63,148 bases of DNA from positions 1 through 63,148 of the forward strand of contig NZ_JAKZKS010000021.1 of assembly GCF_022808615.1 (NCBI RefSeq). Direction: 5' to 3'. The notes under the pieces are model-generated. The model had not been told where the DNA came from. It searched no databases and worked only from the letters and a program-made list of their open reading frames with translations. Within the stretch, counting starts at the first letter, position 1; each line of letters begins with the position of its first letter. The translations under genes and the position numbers were made by a program. This document shows, in pieces, positions 61,864 to 63,148 of this stretch. The DNA comes from Bacillus sp. FJAT-47783 (lineage in GTDB: Bacteria > Bacillota > Bacilli > Bacillales > Aeribacillaceae).

Positions 61864-62987
61864 AGCAGATCCCCTCCCTTAATATTCCATCTACCAGCTA
61901 TAAATTCTTTACATAATTCGGTAGTTGGTCCCATTAATCCGATGGCCTTAGCATCCCTATATAGTCTTGATATTTTGGAAAACTGCGAATAACCTTTTGC
62001 CCCAGATAATTGAAGTACTTCATTTGTAACTTTTTCAGCCACCTCCGCTGAAATAACTTTGGCTTCTAGTACTACGAATTCAGCTTCGGGACTATTTTTG
62101 TTTGCTAAATCCGCAGCTCTATATATCAATGCTTCAACTGAGTTAGTTAAAATGACTAGATTACTAATAACAAAACGGGTATTTTGATACTCCCAAATAT
62201 TAGGTTTTTTTATAAGTAATTTCCTAGCAACATCTAATGCGGATTTGCAGATACCTAACCCTACAATTCCAGGATGTATAGCAGTTTGCCTATTACGTTT
62301 CATTATTTCCTTACCTTTACCTAGACCTCCTAATAAATTTTTAAACGGAACAATGCATTCTTTACAAAATATCTCCTTAGTCGATGTTCCTCGTAATCCC
62401 ATTCCATCCCATGATTCACCAAAAGTAATACCATTTCTATCTTTTTCAACAATTACAAATGATTGTTCATTCGGTTTATCCTCATTACTTCTAACTAAAA
62501 TTGTGTATATATCAGCCTCGCCAGCACCTGTACAATAAGCTTTGTTTCCATTAAGAATAATTTGATCATTGTAAAGTCGGGCTGTTGTTTTTAAATTTTT
62601 TTTATCAGCTCCAGCTAATAATTCGCTCCATGAAGAAGCACCTAATATTAATCCTTTTGCCATTTTAGGTAGTAAAATATGTTTTTGATTATCTGTACCG
62701 AAATCTAGTATTCTTTGAACAACTTGATTATGAAACATATATAATGTTCCTGTTGAGCTACACCCTCTTGAAATGATTTCTGTTATTTTGGTAAATTCTA
62801 AGATATCACCTCCTAGTCCTCCGAATTCCTCTGGAATAAGGATTCCTAATAAACCAGACTCTCTCAAACAATCCATACTTTTATTAGGAAATACCCCATA
62901 CTTGTCAATATAACAAGCCTCTTTGCTGATAATATCTCTGACTAGATCATAAGCTAAGGATATGTATGATTTGTTCTTGTATTTCAA
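61857..62987 (-). CDS. Acyl-CoA-dehydrogenase-like flavoprotein
   Basis: 376 residues from TTG 62987, 9 nt after AGGAG; an ATG at 62996 touches that site. Signatures: ESGLLGILIPEEFGGLGGDI, GNKAYCTGAGEADIY in place of the usual TNG motif, GMGLRGTSTKEI, LSGAKGYSQ, and a Glu in GPTTE where the catalytic base normally sits. It could act on an acyl or aminoacyl thioester, or be a flavin monooxygenase-like cousin. First gene of the three-gene unit. Confidence 0.85.
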   Translation of the reverse strand: MKYKNKSYISLAYDLVRDIISKEACYIDKYGVFPNKSMDCLRESGLLGILIPEEFGGLGGDILEFTKITEIISRGCSSTGTLYMFHNQVVQRILDFGTDNQKHILLPKMAKGLILGASSWSELLAGADKKNLKTTARLYNDQIILNGNKAYCTGAGEADIYTILVRSNEDKPNEQSFVIVEKDRNGITFGESWDGMGLRGTSTKEIFCKECIVPFKNLLGGLGKGKEIMKRNRQTAIHPGIVGLGICKSALDVARKLLIKKPNIWEYQNTRFVISNLVILTNSVEALIYRAADLANKNSPEAEFVVLEAKVISAEVAEKVTNEVLQLSGAKGYSQFSKISRLYRDAKAIGLMGPTTELCKEFIAGRWNIKGGDLLC

Positions 62988-63033
62988 GACTAACATCTCC
63001 TATTTTCGTAACATTTTGTTCTATACCTGAATC

Positions 63034-63083
63034 CGTGATAAAAAAATAGATATTCACAGCGACAAACCTTGATATAATAGGGA
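63034..63083 (+). promoter_or_regulatory. Promoter resembling that of the hemerythrin-like gene
   Basis: -10 TATAAT at 63073-63078 inside CCTTGATATAATAGGGAT, preceded by GACAAA and TATTCACAG; compare TCTTGATATAATAGGAT, GACAA and TATTTACAA at 2749-2780. CCGTGA also lies at about the same distance upstream in both. It drives the partial gene at the right edge. No Fnr box can be built here. Confidence 0.5.
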
Positions 63084-63131
63084 TATGCATCCTTTTGGAT
63101 CAATAAAATCACTTCACCAGGTAGGTGCATA

Positions 63132-63148
63132 ATGACAATGGTAAAATT
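63132..63148 (+). CDS. Start of a gene cut by the window edge
   Basis: ATG ACA ATG GTA AAA follows AGGTAGGTG by 5 nt. Only five and a half codons are visible; no identity can be given. Confidence 0.4.

Noticed and set aside
63034-63055. Fnr box in the right-hand promoter
   Set aside because: The halves GTGA and TCAC are 15 bp apart instead of 6, so the two promoters do not share an Fnr site even though they share other sequence.
1-63148. CRISPR arrays, tRNA or rRNA genes
   Set aside because: No regularly spaced direct repeats, no cloverleaf with a TpsiC-like GGTTCRA arm, and no rRNA-like conserved blocks were seen on reading.

Overview
The window reads as chromosomal DNA of an endospore-forming, low-GC Bacillaceae bacterium able to respire nitrate. 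Evidence: strong GGAGG ribosome sites, several UUG/GUG starts, SpoVAC/SpoVAD/SpoVAE, GerA-type receptor genes, a GerPF-like protein, a narGHJI operon, and an Rtp replication terminator protein of the B. subtilis type. The species cannot be named from this sequence. No rRNA, tRNA, CRISPR array or prophage was seen.

Layout. 1-1.4 kb is decayed: remnants of a thioredoxin-reductase-like gene, a truncated DUF3784-like gene and an IS200-type transposase. 1.5-3.4 kb holds small membrane or unknown proteins and a hemerythrin-like protein. 3.5-11.6 kb is the nitrate block, a NarK-type transporter fused to a PAS domain followed by narGHJI, all on the minus strand. 11.8-16.3 kb carries a GerPF-like gene, a CoA-type Nudix hydrolase, a polytopic membrane protein, a broken DUF5316 gene and a cytochrome P450; 16.5-18.6 kb carries msrA and a Rieske-FAD oxidoreductase. 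18.7-23.0 kb is proline catabolism: putB and putC behind a near-perfect sigma-54 promoter, with a divergent sigma-54 activator. ilvD follows with a CodY-like box.

25.6-30.6 kb is a six-gene acyl-CoA operon (three MaoC hot-dog proteins, acyl-CoA dehydrogenase, SDR, acyl-CoA ligase). A second SDR and a quinone-oxidoreductase-type gene lie at 35.3-37.2 kb and an enoyl-CoA hydratase at 51.7 kb. Between them are an AIM24-like gene, a cold-shock gene with a structured leader, an aminotransferase, a small heme-oxidase-like protein and a DUF1906 protein.

37.3-45.7 kb is a spore island on the minus strand: YhcN-like lipoprotein, SpoVAC, SpoVAD, SpoVAE, DUF1657, YetF/DUF421 with a DUF1657-like tail and a thioredoxin-reductase-like flavoprotein, followed within 100 bp by a gerA-gerB-gerC operon with a small fourth gene. 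The first part has the gene content of the spoVA2mob operon linked to high wet-heat resistance of spores. A PadR/DUF1700/DUF4097 operon, a second DUF1657 gene, small proteins, a DUF3900 protein and an orphan GerB-like permease follow.

53.5-54.05 kb carries rtp with two opposed Ter-like sites upstream, so this is probably the replication terminus. Beyond it lies a graveyard of mobile DNA (truncated tyrosine recombinase, IS21-type istA/istB remnant, broken IS3-type element) with a nitroreductase gene in it. The window ends with a tight three-gene unit of unknown purpose: acyl-CoA-dehydrogenase-like flavoprotein, cyclic amidohydrolase and MFS exporter.

Two near-identical, highly structured elements of about 245 bp (13.0 and 30.7 kb) plus a possible stub at 48.6 kb are the most unusual non-coding feature. 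They look like a stand-alone structured RNA or non-autonomous element rather than a gene.
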